A stretch of 64,000 nucleotides of DNA from Sediminibacterium sp. Gen4 (GTDB lineage: Bacteria > Bacteroidota > Bacteroidia > Chitinophagales > Chitinophagaceae), in assembly GCA_013391385.1 (NCBI GenBank), contig JACBFI010000005.1, forward strand, positions 121,832 through 185,831. The letters run 5' to 3'. The notes beneath the pieces are model-generated. The model ran no database searches. It saw only the letters and a list, made by a program, of their open reading frames with translations, and was not told where the DNA came from. The translations under genes were made by a program, and so were the position numbers. Positions within the stretch are counted from its first letter, which is position 1; every line of letters starts with the position of its first letter. Positions 1-9,325 of the stretch are shown here, in pieces.

Positions 1-551
1 GCCAGTACTTGTAATAAATGATAAATGGGCTGTACTCCAATGATATCGCACCATTCAAATGGTCCATGCGGATAGTTCGTGCCTAATTTCATCGCGGTAT
101 CAATATCCTGTTTGGTACTTACTTCATCACCCCATGCAAAATAGGCTTCATTGATGATCATGGCAATGACTCTTGCGGCAATCATACCGGGCACATCGGG
201 AACTATTTGGTAATTCCATCCAAGTGTTGCCAATATTTGCTCAAATGGCATTTTATTTTTTGGAGGAACTACTTCTAGAACCGCACGTTCCAAAAAATCA
301 TTCCATGCATTGATACGGATATAATTGTCAGCCAATGCATCCGTAGTGGTCAATACTGCATTTACAAATACCGGTGCTGTCGTAATCTCAGGAAAGGCAG
401 CACCTTCGGTTTCAAAACACAGGTCGAACCATGCATCCGCTTGATCGGGTAATGTATCGATCCCTTTACGGTAAATAGTCACCGTATCCGGAATGGTTCG
501 GGAGAGAAAAATAGCAGTCTGTTGCGGACTGGCATTCAACACTATTCGCAT
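1..551 (-). CDS. 3-hydroxyacyl-CoA dehydrogenase family protein (partial, C-terminus beyond window)
   Basis: The minus-strand reading frame opens with ATG at 551 and runs off the left edge after 183 codons. An in-frame TAA lies four codons upstream, so the start is firm. The visible part resembles the C-terminal helical domain of 3-hydroxyacyl-CoA dehydrogenases (NAD-dependent oxidation of 3-hydroxyacyl-CoA in beta-oxidation or butanoate metabolism): a VPDVPGMIAARVIAMIINEA stretch, then DIDTAMKLGTNYPHGPFEW and a C-DIIGV segment, matching the family's PGF-NR, DID-AM--G and GPFE-D signatures. The first ~90 residues do not show the usual GxGxxG dinucleotide-binding loop, so the Rossmann part is degenerate or shortened. 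It is divergent from ridA with 65 bp between starts. Substrate is unknown. Confidence 0.7.
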   Translation of the reverse strand, partial: MRIVLNASPQQTAIFLSRTIPDTVTIYRKGIDTLPDQADAWFDLCFETEGAAFPEITTAPVFVNAVLTTTDALADNYIRINAWNDFLERAVLEVVPPKNKMPFEQILATLGWNYQIVPDVPGMIAARVIAMIINEAYFAWGDEVSTKQDIDTAMKLGTNYPHGPFEWCDIIGVQPIYHLLQVL

Positions 552-616
552 CCTGCAAATTTAGGTTGGCAGGTTGATAGAAATGCAGCAATTTGCCAAT
601 CACTAAAGAAGTTATT

Positions 617-1003
617 ATGTCCAAACAAATCATTAAAACCGATAAGGCGCCATCGCCTATCGGCCCTTACAGTCAGGCAGTAAAAGCCAATGGTATGGTG
701 TTTTTGAGTGGTCAGGTTGCCTTTGATCCGGCATCCGGTGAGTTGCGAATCGGTGATCTGCAAACAGAAACCCATCAGGTGATGAAAAACCTGGCAGCAG
801 TGATGGAAGAAGCACATATCACTTTTGAGCATGTAGTAAAGACCAGCATTTTCCTGAGTGATATGGCACATTTTGCACAGGTGAATGAAGTGTATGGCTC
901 TTATTTTAAAGGTGATTATCCCGCACGCGAAACAGTAGCAGTAAAACAATTGCCACGTGGAGTGAATGTGGAGATCAGTATGATTGCCGTAGTGGATCTA
1001 TAA
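617..1003 (+). CDS. ridA: RidA/YjgF family reactive intermediate deaminase
   Basis: This 128-residue protein has the full RidA length and signatures: SPIGPYSQAV near residue 13, FLSGQ at 29-33, the YPARETVAV segment with the substrate-binding Arg104, and the terminal VEISMIAV with Glu119. RidA enzymes hydrolyse reactive enamine/imine intermediates (2-aminoacrylate and relatives) released by PLP enzymes, as trimers in the cytosol. I chose ATG 617 because the family starts with MSK-x-I and the upstream AAAGAAG can serve as a ribosome site; eight extra in-frame codons back to 593 have no homology. The stop at 1001-1003 directly abuts the stop of the convergent epimerase gene at 998-1000. Confidence 0.92.
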   Translation: MSKQIIKTDKAPSPIGPYSQAVKANGMVFLSGQVAFDPASGELRIGDLQTETHQVMKNLAAVMEEAHITFEHVVKTSIFLSDMAHFAQVNEVYGSYFKGDYPARETVAVKQLPRGVNVEISMIAVVDL

Positions 1004-1939
1004 TACGTTTACCCGATAACAAGTTGCAAAAGAAACAGGCTTATTGGGTAACAGATGCAATAACCCCATTTCATTATTAAAAGCATTTGGAGCAGCACTG
1101 AGATTTTCAATGGCTATACTTTTCCGATGCTGGGGTGTATATACTTGCAGGTAAGGATAGTTGATCAATGGTTTGATCAATATGCTTACCTGCTTATTTT
1201 TTAGCTCACAATACCCTTCTTCTGTTGTGGGTAGCAGGAATGAGTTATCCAGAAAAATATCCTGTAAAGAATGACCTGCTATAAAACGATCATCTGTTTC
1301 TTCTTCACCTGTGGGGATCAATTCAGGATCAAACACCAATTTTCGGCTGGTATTGAATTTTAATTCACATTCATCCACAGATTCACTGATAGTAAAATAA
1401 GGATGCCATCCATCGCTAAAAGGAATGGCTTTCTCACTATGGTTAACAGCAGTGGTAGTAACTGTTAAACTATTGGCAGATGTAAGCTCCCACTTCACAT
1501 AAAGAGTATACTTAAAGGGATAGCCTGAGAAATGTCCATTGTATTGATGTTCTAGTTCAACACTGGCTGCCTTTTCATCGGCAACCAAATCCTTGATTGT
1601 ATATACCGCATCATAAAGGATGCCATGCAAGGCATGATTACCCAAATAAAAACTATCCATGGTATATGACTGGTCATTAAAATCATAATGACCATTTTCA
1701 AGTCTGCATGCGAAGGGACTCATTTTCGCACTCTTAAATCCATCTGTAATATGAGTCATGGCGTGCTCGGGATCGGTAAATCCATCAATCACATTCAAAG
1801 ATCCTTGGGCGGTTTGTACTAGGAAAGCATTCAATAAGCCCCCGAATGCAAAAATTTCAGCAACGGTACCTGTCGTCGTATCTGATAAACGGATGATCAG
1901 ACGACTTCCTTCCCCTGTTGTTTGAATGGAAAATGGCAT
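998..1939 (-). CDS. aldose 1-epimerase family protein
   Basis: This 313-residue protein resembles galactose mutarotase-like enzymes, which interconvert alpha and beta anomers of aldoses. Visible markers are NHALHG (His105, the first conserved His), SDGWHPYF (His179, the usual catalytic acid) and SIAIENLSAAPNAFN near residue 280, which carries the conserved Glu of the active site. There is no signal peptide, so it is probably cytosolic. It converges on ridA with stop codons back to back. The sugar substrate cannot be inferred from the neighbours. Confidence 0.85.
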   Translation of the reverse strand: MPFSIQTTGEGSRLIIRLSDTTTGTVAEIFAFGGLLNAFLVQTAQGSLNVIDGFTDPEHAMTHITDGFKSAKMSPFACRLENGHYDFNDQSYTMDSFYLGNHALHGILYDAVYTIKDLVADEKAASVELEHQYNGHFSGYPFKYTLYVKWELTSANSLTVTTTAVNHSEKAIPFSDGWHPYFTISESVDECELKFNTSRKLVFDPELIPTGEEETDDRFIAGHSLQDIFLDNSFLLPTTEEGYCELKNKQVSILIKPLINYPYLQVYTPQHRKSIAIENLSAAPNAFNNEMGLLHLLPNKPVSFATCYRVNVL

Positions 1940-1979
1940 AAGGTAATTTATGTAAACATACCCCTCAAAAAACTAACGA

Positions 1980-2013
1980 TTGTTAACCATTCGGCATAAA
2001 ACTGCTAAATTTG
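1980..2013 (+). promoter_or_regulatory. candidate Bacteroidota-type promoter for the mutase gene
   Basis: TAAATTTG at 2006-2013 matches the Bacteroidota -7 element TAnnTTTG exactly, with a TTG at 1980-1982 as a possible -33 element (23-bp spacer, at the long end). Transcription from here would begin near 2019-2021, leaving the GTG at 2021 leaderless and giving ATG 2036 a leader of about 15 nt, which favours the ATG. Confidence 0.5.
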
Positions 2014-2035
2014 CACCTCAGTGAAAAGTAAGGAT

Positions 2036-5000
2036 ATGTCGTATCAACCCCAGCATAAAATCAGAATTGTTACCGCTGCCAGTTTATTTGACGGACATGA
2101 TGCTGCCATCAATATCATGCGTCGCATTCTTCAGTCAAAAGGAGCGGAGATCATTCATCTCGGACATAACAGAAGTGTAGCAGAAATCGTAGAGTGTGCC
2201 ATTGAAGAAGATGCACAAGGTATTGCCATTACCAGTTATCAGGGTGGACATGTAGAGTTCTTTAAATACATGCGCGATTTGTTGGAGCAAAATGGTTGTG
2301 GTCATATCAAAATATTTGGCGGCGGTGGAGGAACCATTCTTCCCGAAGAAATCCGTGAACTGCACAATTATGGTATCACGAGAATTTATAGTCCGGATGA
2401 TGGCAGGAAAATGGGATTGGAAGGCATGATTGAAGATGTGATTCGTCAGTGTGATTTTAATCTGAATGGAACGGGTGTATATCAGAAGCCGATGACACTG
2501 GGTGAAGTGAAAGACATCAGAACCATTGCCCGTAAGATTACGAATGCAGAAAATGGTGTTGGAGGAAACAAAGAACAATCAAATATAGGAGCGCCGGTAT
2601 TAGGTATCACAGGAACGGGTGGTGCGGGTAAAAGTTCTGTGACCGATGAAATTGTGAGAAGATACCTGCAGTTGTTTGAAGACAAAACAATTGCTGTGAT
2701 ATCGGTGGATCCTTCCAAGAAAAAAACAGGTGGAGCTTTATTGGGAGATAGAATTCGCATGAATGCCATCTCTCACCCCAGAGCGTATATGCGCAGTTTG
2801 GCTACACGTGATGACAATACTGCTTTGAGTGCACATGTACAAGATGCGATTGATATCTGTAAAAATGCAGGCTTTGATTTCATCATTCTGGAATCAGCTG
2901 GTGTAGGGCAAAGCGATGCATCGATTCTAGATTTCTGTGATGTGAGTTTGTATGTGATGACACCTGAATATGGTGCAGCTTCTCAGTTAGAGAAGATCAA
3001 TATGTTGGATTATGCCGATGTAGTATGTATCAACAAATTTGATAAAGCGGGTGCATTGGATGCTTTGCATGATGTGCGTAAACAATATAAGCGCAACCAC
3101 AATTTATGGACAGCCAAAGATGAAGACCTGCCGGTTGTAGGAACCATCGCTGCACAATTCAATGATGCCGGTGTCAATGAGTTGTTCGAGAAACTCATGC
3201 TGACCATCGAACAAAAAACAAAAGTTTCATTTGGCAATTTTGCTAAAGAAGGACATACAAAAGATACTACTACCAAATCTCAGATCATTCCACCCAAACG
3301 TGTTCGTTATTTGGCTGAGATCGCTGAAAACAATCGTGGTTATGATCAGTGGGTGAATGAACAGGTGACGATTGCCAGTAAATTGTACCAAATTCAAGGT
3401 GCATTGGAAACAGTGAGTGGAGCAGTGGCAGCGGGATTAGAGGAAGTAAAAAAATCTTTTGAGAAAAAACTACATCCTGAATGTCAGCAATTGATTGTGC
3501 AATGGCCAGCATTGGTGCAACAGTATGCTGCTGATTTCTTTGAATACAAAGTGAGGGATAAGATCATTCGTCAGCCATTGACCACAACTTCATTGAGTAA
3601 TACACGAATTCCTAAAGTGGTATTACCCAAATACAAAGACTGGGGTGATATTTTACGCTGGCAGTTACAGGAAAATATACCGGGTGCATTCCCTTATACA
3701 TCAGGTGTTTTTGAATTAAAGAGACAAGGAGAAGATCCAACCCGCATGTTTGCTGGAGAAGGTGGTCCGGAAAGAACCAACAAACGTTTTCACTATGTAT
3801 CACTCGGACAGCCGGCGATTCGTTTGTCAACTGCATTTGATAGTGTGACTTTATATGGGGAAGATCCAGCTGTACGTCCCGATATTTATGGTAAGATTGG
3901 TAATAGTGGTGTAAGTATTGCAACTGTAGATGATGCCAAAAAATTATACAGTGGTTTTGATCTCTGTGATCCCAAAACATCGGTAAGTATGACCATCAAT
4001 GGTCCGGCCCCGATCTTATTGGCATTTTTTATGAATGCAGCCATTGATCAGTTGTGTGAGAGATACATTGAAGAGAATAATCTGTGGGCACAAGTAGATA
4101 AAGTCTTTGCTGAAAAATACAAACAGGTTACCAAGCCCGTTTATTATAATCCATCTTCACCGGAACGTTTACCGGAAGGCAATAATGGATTGGGTCTTCG
4201 TTTACTCGGATTGAGTGGCGATGAAGTATTGCCGGCAGATGTGTATGCAAAAATTAAAGCAGAAGCATTGTCGCAAGTGCGCGGAACTGTACAAGCGGAT
4301 ATTTTGAAAGAAGATCAGGCACAAAACACTTGTATCTTCTCTACGGAGTTTGCATTGAAATTAATGGGTGATGTGCAGGCCTATTTCATTGATCAGAAAG
4401 TGAGAAATTTCTACAGTGTTAGTATCAGTGGTTATCATATTGCTGAAGCAGGCGCTAATCCCATTACACAATTGGCGTTCACATTGGCGAATGGATTTAC
4501 TTATGTGGAGTATTACCTGAGTCGCGGAATGCATATCGATGATTTTGCGCCGAACTTATCATTCTTCTTTAGCAATGGTATGGATCCTGAATACAGCGTG
4601 ATTGGTCGAGTAGCCAGACGTATTTGGGCCAAAGCCATGAAGAATAAATACAAGGGAAATGATCGTTCACAAAAATTGAAGTATCATATCCAAACAAGCG
4701 GAAGAAGTTTGCATGCACAGGAGATTGATTTCAATGATATCAGAACCACACTACAAGCGTTGTATGCGATCTATGATAATTGTAACAGTCTTCATACCAA
4801 TGCATACGATGAAGCCATTACTACACCAACCGAAGAAAGTGTAAGAAGGGCTATGGCCATTCAGCTCATCATCAACCGTGAATTGGGTAGTGCAAAAACC
4901 GAAAACTTTATTCAGGGAAGCTTTGCAATAGAAGAATTAACAGATCTGGTAGAAGAAGCGGTATTGATTGAGTTTGAAAGAATCAGTGAACGCGGTGGGG

Positions 5001-5380
5001 TATTGGGTGCAATGGAAAGAATGTATCAGCGTAATAAGATTCAAGAAGAAAGTTTGCATTATGAAACTTTGAAACATACCGGCGAACTGCCGCTGATTGG
5101 TGTCAATACTTTCCTGAATAAAAAAGGTAGCCCTACGGTATTACCGGGTGAAGTGATTCGTTCTACTACGGAGGAAAAAGAACAACAGATCCAAAACCTT
5201 CATGCTTTTTGGAAAAGAAATGAAGGGAAGTCGGTAGCCGCGTTAGCAGAATTGAAACAAACAGCTATCAATAATGGCAACTTGTTTGAGGCATTGATGG
5301 AAACGGTGAAATACTGTTCATTGGGACAGATCACACATGCATTGTATGAAGTGGGTGGACAATACAGAAGGAATATGTAA
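2036..5380 (+). CDS. icmF: fused acyl-CoA mutase/GTPase (IcmF-type isobutyryl-CoA mutase)
   Basis: This is a ~1114-residue three-part enzyme in the IcmF order. An N-terminal cobalamin-binding domain (about residues 5-140) carries LFDGHDAA, the base-off B12 His motif. A MeaB-like G-protein domain follows, with P-loop GTGGAGKSS near residue 195 and [20 protein letters not shown]-terminal TIM-barrel mutase large domain (about 540-1114) contains [28 protein letters not shown] and [11 protein letters not shown]. IcmF isomerises isobutyryl-CoA and n-butyryl-CoA using adenosylcobalamin, the G domain acting as its own chaperone; related fusions act on pivalyl- or isovaleryl-CoA. Methylmalonyl-CoA mutase is excluded by the domain order and fused GTPase. 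A GTG start at 2021 is also possible but would be leaderless; ATG 2036 begins MSYQPQHK. Confidence 0.92.
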   Translation: MSYQPQHKIRIVTAASLFDGHDAAINIMRRILQSKGAEIIHLGHNRSVAEIVECAIEEDAQGIAITSYQGGHVEFFKYMRDLLEQNGCGHIKIFGGGGGTILPEEIRELHNYGITRIYSPDDGRKMGLEGMIEDVIRQCDFNLNGTGVYQKPMTLGEVKDIRTIARKITNAENGVGGNKEQSNIGAPVLGITGTGGAGKSSVTDEIVRRYLQLFEDKTIAVISVDPSKKKTGGALLGDRIRMNAISHPRAYMRSLATRDDNTALSAHVQDAIDICKNAGFDFIILESAGVGQSDASILDFCDVSLYVMTPEYGAASQLEKINMLDYADVVCINKFDKAGALDALHDVRKQYKRNHNLWTAKDEDLPVVGTIAAQFNDAGVNELFEKLMLTIEQKTKVSFGNFAKEGHTKDTTTKSQIIPPKRVRYLAEIAENNRGYDQWVNEQVTIASKLYQIQGALETVSGAVAAGLEEVKKSFEKKLHPECQQLIVQWPALVQQYAADFFEYKVRDKIIRQPLTTTSLSNTRIPKVVLPKYKDWGDILRWQLQENIPGAFPYTSGVFELKRQGEDPTRMFAGEGGPERTNKRFHYVSLGQPAIRLSTAFDSVTLYGEDPAVRPDIYGKIGNSGVSIATVDDAKKLYSGFDLCDPKTSVSMTINGPAPILLAFFMNAAIDQLCERYIEENNLWAQVDKVFAEKYKQVTKPVYYNPSSPERLPEGNNGLGLRLLGLSGDEVLPADVYAKIKAEALSQVRGTVQADILKEDQAQNTCIFSTEFALKLMGDVQAYFIDQKVRNFYSVSISGYHIAEAGANPITQLAFTLANGFTYVEYYLSRGMHIDDFAPNLSFFFSNGMDPEYSVIGRVARRIWAKAMKNKYKGNDRSQKLKYHIQTSGRSLHAQEIDFNDIRTTLQALYAIYDNCNSLHTNAYDEAITTPTEESVRRAMAIQLIINRELGSAKTENFIQGSFAIEELTDLVEEAVLIEFERISERGGVLGAMERMYQRNKIQEESLHYETLKHTGELPLIGVNTFLNKKGSPTVLPGEVIRSTTEEKEQQIQNLHAFWKRNEGKSVAALAELKQTAINNGNLFEALMETVKYCSLGQITHALYEVGGQYRRNM

Positions 5381-5423
5381 GAAGCATGTTGATTTCTGTA
5401 AAATCTACTATAAATTTACCGGT

Positions 5424-6014
5424 ATGAAGTATTCACTCTTTCTTGTGTTCTGTTGTTTATTTTGTATGCATATCAATGCTACAGCGCAAGTTCCTGCCCG
5501 ACGTTATGATAGTTCTATGAAGATCGGTAAGGCAGGCTATAGAGTAACCTGTACCAATCGTAATCCTGAAAAGAATACGATTAATATTTCACCTATAGGA
5601 TTCGATAATTCGGTACGTGATTTCAGTTTTGAGATCAAGGGACGCATACTTAGAGCAGAAGTTGACGATGTAAACCGAGATAATTTTCCAGATCTATTAT
5701 TGTATATCTATTATGGCGATACGCTAAATAAGGGTAATCTTATCTGCATCAGCTCAGAAGCCAATAATAGTGTTGTTCCTATTGGTTTCCCTGATATAGT
5801 GGATGATCCTAAAATAAGAGAAGGGTATCGTGGGTTTGATGAATTTCGGGTAATGGAAGGAGTAGTTACCAGAAGATTTCCTCTTTTTACAGCAGATAGT
5901 TTGGGTGCACAGCCCACCGGAAAAATGCGTCAAGTCATGTATCGTATTGTACCGGGTGAAAAGGGTGGATCCAAGTTTCAAGTTGCACGTACTTATGATT
6001 ATGTGAAGCAGTAA
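5424..6014 (+). CDS. secreted protein of unknown function
   Basis: A 196-residue protein begins with a clear signal peptide (MKYSLFLVFCCLFCMHINATAQ). The mature part has a DDVNRDNFPDLLLYIYYGD stretch (residues ~75-93) like the calcium-binding loops of FG-GAP/VCBS-type repeats, which suggests a small periplasmic or surface beta-rich protein. I chose ATG 5424 because it places the signal peptide at the N-terminus; the longer reading frame from 5337 would start inside icmF and bury it. Its stop lies 7 bp from the end of the convergent porZ gene. I do not recognise the family. Confidence 0.7.
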   Translation: MKYSLFLVFCCLFCMHINATAQVPARRYDSSMKIGKAGYRVTCTNRNPEKNTINISPIGFDNSVRDFSFEIKGRILRAEVDDVNRDNFPDLLLYIYYGDTLNKGNLICISSEANNSVVPIGFPDIVDDPKIREGYRGFDEFRVMEGVVTRRFPLFTADSLGAQPTGKMRQVMYRIVPGEKGGSKFQVARTYDYVKQ

Positions 6015-6021
6015 TAGTCCT

Positions 6022-8343
6022 TTACTTATTTGCTGTAATCACAATCTTAGTTGCGACACGTTCTTCTCCAGAATCATCTCGTATCAATACCAAATAAACG
6101 CCACTGGCTACTCTGGCGCCAAGATAATTTCTTCCATCCCAAACGGCTTGTCCGCCAAGAGAACGGGTTTGGTAAACCAGTCTTCCATTCAGTTCTGTAA
6201 TCTTTACTAACGCTTTATCTACCAAACCTCTAATAGCAATCGTGCCATTGAAACCGGGAGGAACCGGATTGGGAAATACCAATACTTTATTTTGTGTTTC
6301 AGCTGGGGTAGTAGCTGTACTTCTGAAACTGCAAAGGCCTTCTGAAGTGGCAATAAATAATTCACCGGTAACAGGATCGATGGTTAATTTTCGAACATCG
6401 TTACTGAACAACGGACTATTCTCCGCAGTAAATCGATACACTATTTTTTCTCCATTGGAAGAAAGCAGCCATAGACCATTGCGTGTGCCCACCCATTTTC
6501 TATTAGCGCCATCAACCGCCATACATTGCACTACTTCATCACGAAAAAGTAATCCGGCAAAACGATCTTGCTGAACAATGGGTTGAATGGCTTCACATCC
6601 TGCAGCAGAAAATGCAAGTTCCGGACAACGGATGATGCCTATGCCTCTGTCTGTTCCTACCCATATCGCACCATCTCTATCTTTCACGATGCTGAATACA
6701 TTGGAAGAAGGCAGGTTGCCATTACCGCTTCCTTGTCTATAATACTTCCATCTGTCATCAGCCAGATTATCAATATCGGTTCCGGGATTGAAACAAAACA
6801 AACCATTACCTTTTGGACTGATTGCCCAAACTTGATCAAGGTCATCAGTAATGAGTTGAGCGATGGCATTTTCGCTGTGTGTGAATGGAATGGAGAAAGA
6901 CCTCCAATTATTATCTCGCTTGCGTACGCTGAGATTTTGAGGTGCACCATAATTGGCTACCCAAAGTTGTTGTTTGCTATCAAAAACCAACCCACTCACA
7001 CGTGTACTGCCCGGATCACCAATAGCAGCTCTTAAACTACTATTGAATTGTTTAAAAATATTGAACTGATCGTTAGCAAAACGAACCAGTCCACCTCCAT
7101 AACTCCCTGCCCAAATGGCTTGATCACGGGGATCGATGGCTACTGTGATAAAATCTAGAACAGAATCCAATATGGGGGTATTGAAAAAACTTCTAGAACT
7201 CCATGCATTGTCTTTCAATACATAAAACCCATCTCTGTTAAACAAATAGTTCCAGGCATCATTCACGCTACCGGCCGTTGCAACTGTTAAATTACCATTG
7301 GAAGCTAATTCGCCGATGGCAACACCGGGAGGTCCATTGGGAATGAATCGATCAGTAGTATTATTGGTTCTTGATAAACCACCAAAACGATCGGCCACCC
7401 AGACCTGTCCGTTGTCTACAATAGCAGATAATGGAAATGAGATGATACCACTGGCGCCGATGGTTCTAGCGATGTTTCCATTGGTATTTAATAACAAAAC
7501 CCGAGCAGCTCCGGAGCTTGTACGTTGACAAACCGTTAATTGATTATTGGCAGCAGTGATCGAAACAATGGGCCAGTTGCTATCATGGTATAAAAGCTGC
7601 CAGTTGGTACCGTTTTGAATGAATAAAGAATCTCCTTTTTGAACAATCACATTGTTATTGGCAACAATTACATTTTTAATACTGCCTGAAGGAAGTAGAT
7701 TAGTGCCACTTACCAAAGTCCAGTTGCTGAAATTAGCGGGATTATTGACTGTAGTGCTTGCCGTTTTGAGTCCTTCTTCCGTAGCTGCGTAAAAGAAATT
7801 ATTATATAGGGTAAATCCATTCACTTTCACCTGATTACCATTATTACCAATGATCCAGGTATCTCTGATTTCTCTTCGGTTGAGATCAGTAACAATGATA
7901 CCAAGTCCGCTCGCCAAATAAGCCAGACCATTATGACAAAAAATCTGTTGGACCGATTTATCACCGGCAATGGTGCTATTGGCAATATCACGAATATTAT
8001 AAACGATGCTGCCTTTCAGTAGATCGAGATTGCTATTGTTATATGCAATCACTAGTTGATTGGTACTGGCATCCCATCCTATACAACGAATACCGATATC
8101 ATTTAGTCCGGTAACTTTTGAATAACGAGTGAGTTCATTGTTATCATCAATGGAAAATAATGCTTTGTTGGTAGCACAATACAATTGAGATCCTTTGACT
8201 ACCTGAATGGTTTGCTGGTAGTTCAGGTGTTCACGCCATTGTCCAATCGGAGGTATTTGTGCAGTGATGATATGACTCATGAGTAAATAACCCATCAGCC
8301 ATATCGCTATTCTACAAGTATATAAGCGATGTTTCATCGTCAT
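6022..8343 (-). CDS. porZ: PorZ-like two-component-regulator-propeller protein with T9SS C-terminal domain
   Basis: This 773-residue protein has a signal peptide (cleavage near ITAQ), then IGQWREHLNYQQ and a long run of beta-propeller blades with repeated IWVGT, VWAIS, LWVAN and KWVGT blade motifs, typical of two-component-regulator propellers. The C-terminus (about 690-773) is a sorting-type beta domain: FPNPVPPGFNG, VKITELNGRLVYQ, WDGRNYLGARVASGVYLV. This architecture matches PorZ, the surface component of the type IX secretion attachment complex that helps deliver anionic LPS to cargo proteins in Porphyromonas. Function here is inferred from architecture. It is divergent from the peptide cassette. 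Confidence 0.82.
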   Translation of the reverse strand: MTMKHRLYTCRIAIWLMGYLLMSHIITAQIPPIGQWREHLNYQQTIQVVKGSQLYCATNKALFSIDDNNELTRYSKVTGLNDIGIRCIGWDASTNQLVIAYNNSNLDLLKGSIVYNIRDIANSTIAGDKSVQQIFCHNGLAYLASGLGIIVTDLNRREIRDTWIIGNNGNQVKVNGFTLYNNFFYAATEEGLKTASTTVNNPANFSNWTLVSGTNLLPSGSIKNVIVANNNVIVQKGDSLFIQNGTNWQLLYHDSNWPIVSITAANNQLTVCQRTSSGAARVLLLNTNGNIARTIGASGIISFPLSAIVDNGQVWVADRFGGLSRTNNTTDRFIPNGPPGVAIGELASNGNLTVATAGSVNDAWNYLFNRDGFYVLKDNAWSSRSFFNTPILDSVLDFITVAIDPRDQAIWAGSYGGGLVRFANDQFNIFKQFNSSLRAAIGDPGSTRVSGLVFDSKQQLWVANYGAPQNLSVRKRDNNWRSFSIPFTHSENAIAQLITDDLDQVWAISPKGNGLFCFNPGTDIDNLADDRWKYYRQGSGNGNLPSSNVFSIVKDRDGAIWVGTDRGIGIIRCPELAFSAAGCEAIQPIVQQDRFAGLLFRDEVVQCMAVDGANRKWVGTRNGLWLLSSNGEKIVYRFTAENSPLFSNDVRKLTIDPVTGELFIATSEGLCSFRSTATTPAETQNKVLVFPNPVPPGFNGTIAIRGLVDKALVKITELNGRLVYQTRSLGGQAVWDGRNYLGARVASGVYLVLIRDDSGEERVATKIVITANK

Positions 8344-8420
8344 AAGTAAAGTTACAGGATAAAAATATAGGTATTTCTACGACGAAGTTTTATCATAAAA
8401 ATCAGGAGTTTTTACGGTTT

Positions 8421-8448
8421 TTGTGAAAGAGAAAGCAGTCTATTTTGG
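8421..8448 (+). promoter_or_regulatory. candidate promoter for the peptide cassette's first gene
   Basis: TTG at 8421-8423 and TATTTTGG at 8441-8448 are separated by 17 bp and lie 19 bp upstream of the ATG at 8467. The -7 element has one base less than the TAnnTTTG consensus spacing, so this is a near match. Confidence 0.4.
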
Positions 8449-8466
8449 CATTCTAAATATTACACT

Positions 8467-8700
8467 ATGTCGAGTCGAATTGCTATTGAGCAAATAAAGA
8501 AAATCAATCAGTTGATTGTGAAAAAAAATACAGGTAAGCCTGCTGAAATGGCTGTAAAACTTGATTGTTCACTCACAACACTATTTACTTACCTCGCTAT
8601 GATGAGAACGATGGGGGCACCCATTCAGTACAATAAATTTAAGCAGACTTATTACTATGAAGAGGAGGGAGATTTTGTGATTGGCTTTATTGCTAGGTAA
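8467..8700 (+). CDS. small helix-turn-helix protein
   Basis: A 77-residue protein. Residues 5-50 read as a winged-helix-type HTH: IEQIKKINQLIVKKNTGKP, then AEMAVKLDCSLTTLFTYLAM as helix-turn-recognition helix. The tail (YNKFKQTYYYEEEGDFVIGF) looks like a beta wing. It is the first plus-strand gene before two double-glycine peptides and their exporter, so it is a plausible local regulator. A 17-bp palindrome suited to a dimeric DNA-binding protein lies 55 bp downstream. I do not recognise a named family. Confidence 0.65.
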   Translation: MSSRIAIEQIKKINQLIVKKNTGKPAEMAVKLDCSLTTLFTYLAMMRTMGAPIQYNKFKQTYYYEEEGDFVIGFIAR

Positions 8701-8710
8701 AGTTTTTTTT

Positions 8711-8794
8711 ATACTCCGCAAGGCTCGTATTGAACGATAGTAGTTTAGCATCAGATTCATGGGCCATGAATGGGAGTATTGTCGGTAAGCCTTG
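8711..8794 (+). promoter_or_regulatory. structured leader region with interleaved complementary arms
   Basis: Two pairs of exact 7-nt complements are interleaved: ATACTCC (8711-8717) with GGAGTAT (8773-8779), and CAAGGCT (8719-8725) with AGCCTTG (8788-8794). The order A-B-A'-B' allows an H-type pseudoknot or two mutually exclusive hairpins in the transcript just upstream of the first peptide gene. Chance cannot be excluded for 7-nt arms. Confidence 0.35.
8755..8771. promoter_or_regulatory. 17-bp palindrome, candidate operator
   Basis: ATTCATGG (8755-8762) and CCATGAAT (8764-8771) are perfect inverted arms around one G, between the HTH gene and the first peptide gene. This is the geometry of a dimeric repressor site; in RNA it could also form a 6-bp hairpin inside the 8711/8779 stem. 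Confidence 0.45.
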
Positions 8795-8844
8795 TATCCC
8801 GCGCAGATACAGAAGAAGCGACTTTAAAAACTAAAACTGTTTTT

Positions 8845-9030
8845 ATGAACCATCAAACATTAAAACTAGAGCCCCTTTCAGATCAAGAGCTGATCAGTAT
8901 TGAAGGAGGAGCGATTCCATCCTGGTTGAAAAAGTTCGGATGGAGTGGTCTTATTATGGATGCCATAAAAAACTGGGATGAAATCAAAAGAGAGTTCAGT
9001 AGAGGATGGCATTTCGCAGATAATAAATGA
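8845..9030 (+). CDS. double-glycine leader peptide, bacteriocin-like precursor 1
   Basis: A 61-residue precursor. The 22-residue leader ends in PLSDQELISIEGG, with the hydrophobic/acidic spacing (L--LS--EL--I-GG) recognised by C39 peptidases of bacteriocin exporters. Cleavage after GG would release a 39-residue core, AIPSWLKKFG... to ...FADNK, rich in Trp, Lys and hydrophobic residues and likely to form an amphipathic helix. I chose ATG 8845 since earlier in-frame starts would add residues before an otherwise complete leader. The dedicated PCAT exporter 2 kb downstream on the same strand supports secretion. Bacteriocin, pheromone or other signal cannot be told apart from sequence. Confidence 0.75.
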   Translation: MNHQTLKLEPLSDQELISIEGGAIPSWLKKFGWSGLIMDAIKNWDEIKREFSRGWHFADNK

Positions 9031-9056
9031 TTGCTAAACCTTTAAAACAAATAATC

Positions 9057-9254
9057 ATGAAAACCAATAATCAATCAAGCATACATTCATTTGAATGTCA
9101 GTCACTGTCTTCAAAAGAGCTGGAAATAATTGAGGGTGGTGGTTTTTGGGGAGATTTATTCTACACAGTTGGTGTAACGTTTCGATGCTTTTACGAGTTT
9201 GCAAAAACTGCCGGAGAGTATCAGGCTTCATTACCACCAAGTTTGAAGAAATAA
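9057..9254 (+). CDS. double-glycine leader peptide, bacteriocin-like precursor 2
   Basis: A 65-residue precursor with a 28-residue leader ending SLSSKELEIIEGG, close to that of the first peptide. The predicted 37-residue core starts GFWGDLFYTVG, has one Cys and many aromatics, and ends PPSLKK. The core shares no obvious sequence with peptide 1, so the two may act as unlike partners, as in class IIb bacteriocins; no GxxxG motif is clear in either. ATG 9057 gives a normal leader; an earlier ATG at 9027 overlaps the previous stop (ATGA) and could support translational coupling. Confidence 0.75.
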   Translation: MKTNNQSSIHSFECQSLSSKELEIIEGGGFWGDLFYTVGVTFRCFYEFAKTAGEYQASLPPSLKK

Positions 9255-9263
9255 TCAACATGA

Positions 9264-9294
9264 GAATGACCTCATGATTCAAGTGAGGTCATTC
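9264..9294 (+). terminator. hairpin between the peptide genes and the transport genes
   Basis: Perfect 11-bp arms (9264-9274 and 9284-9294) around a 9-nt loop, just after the second peptide's stop. There is no strong U-tract after it, so it may attenuate rather than end transcription or may stabilise the peptide mRNA, giving more precursor than exporter. Confidence 0.55.
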
Positions 9295-9325
9295 ATTACA
9301 ATACATTCTCAAAACTTATTTTAGT

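Noticed and set aside
2021-5380. Methylmalonyl-CoA mutase (MutA/MutB) for the fused enzyme
   Set aside because: The order B12 domain - GTPase - mutase in one chain is that of IcmF, not of the two-subunit methylmalonyl-CoA mutase.
6242-7035. Plus-strand frames of 110 and 155 codons opposite porZ
   Set aside because: They are antisense to well-supported propeller and sorting-domain sequence and show no plausible protein features.
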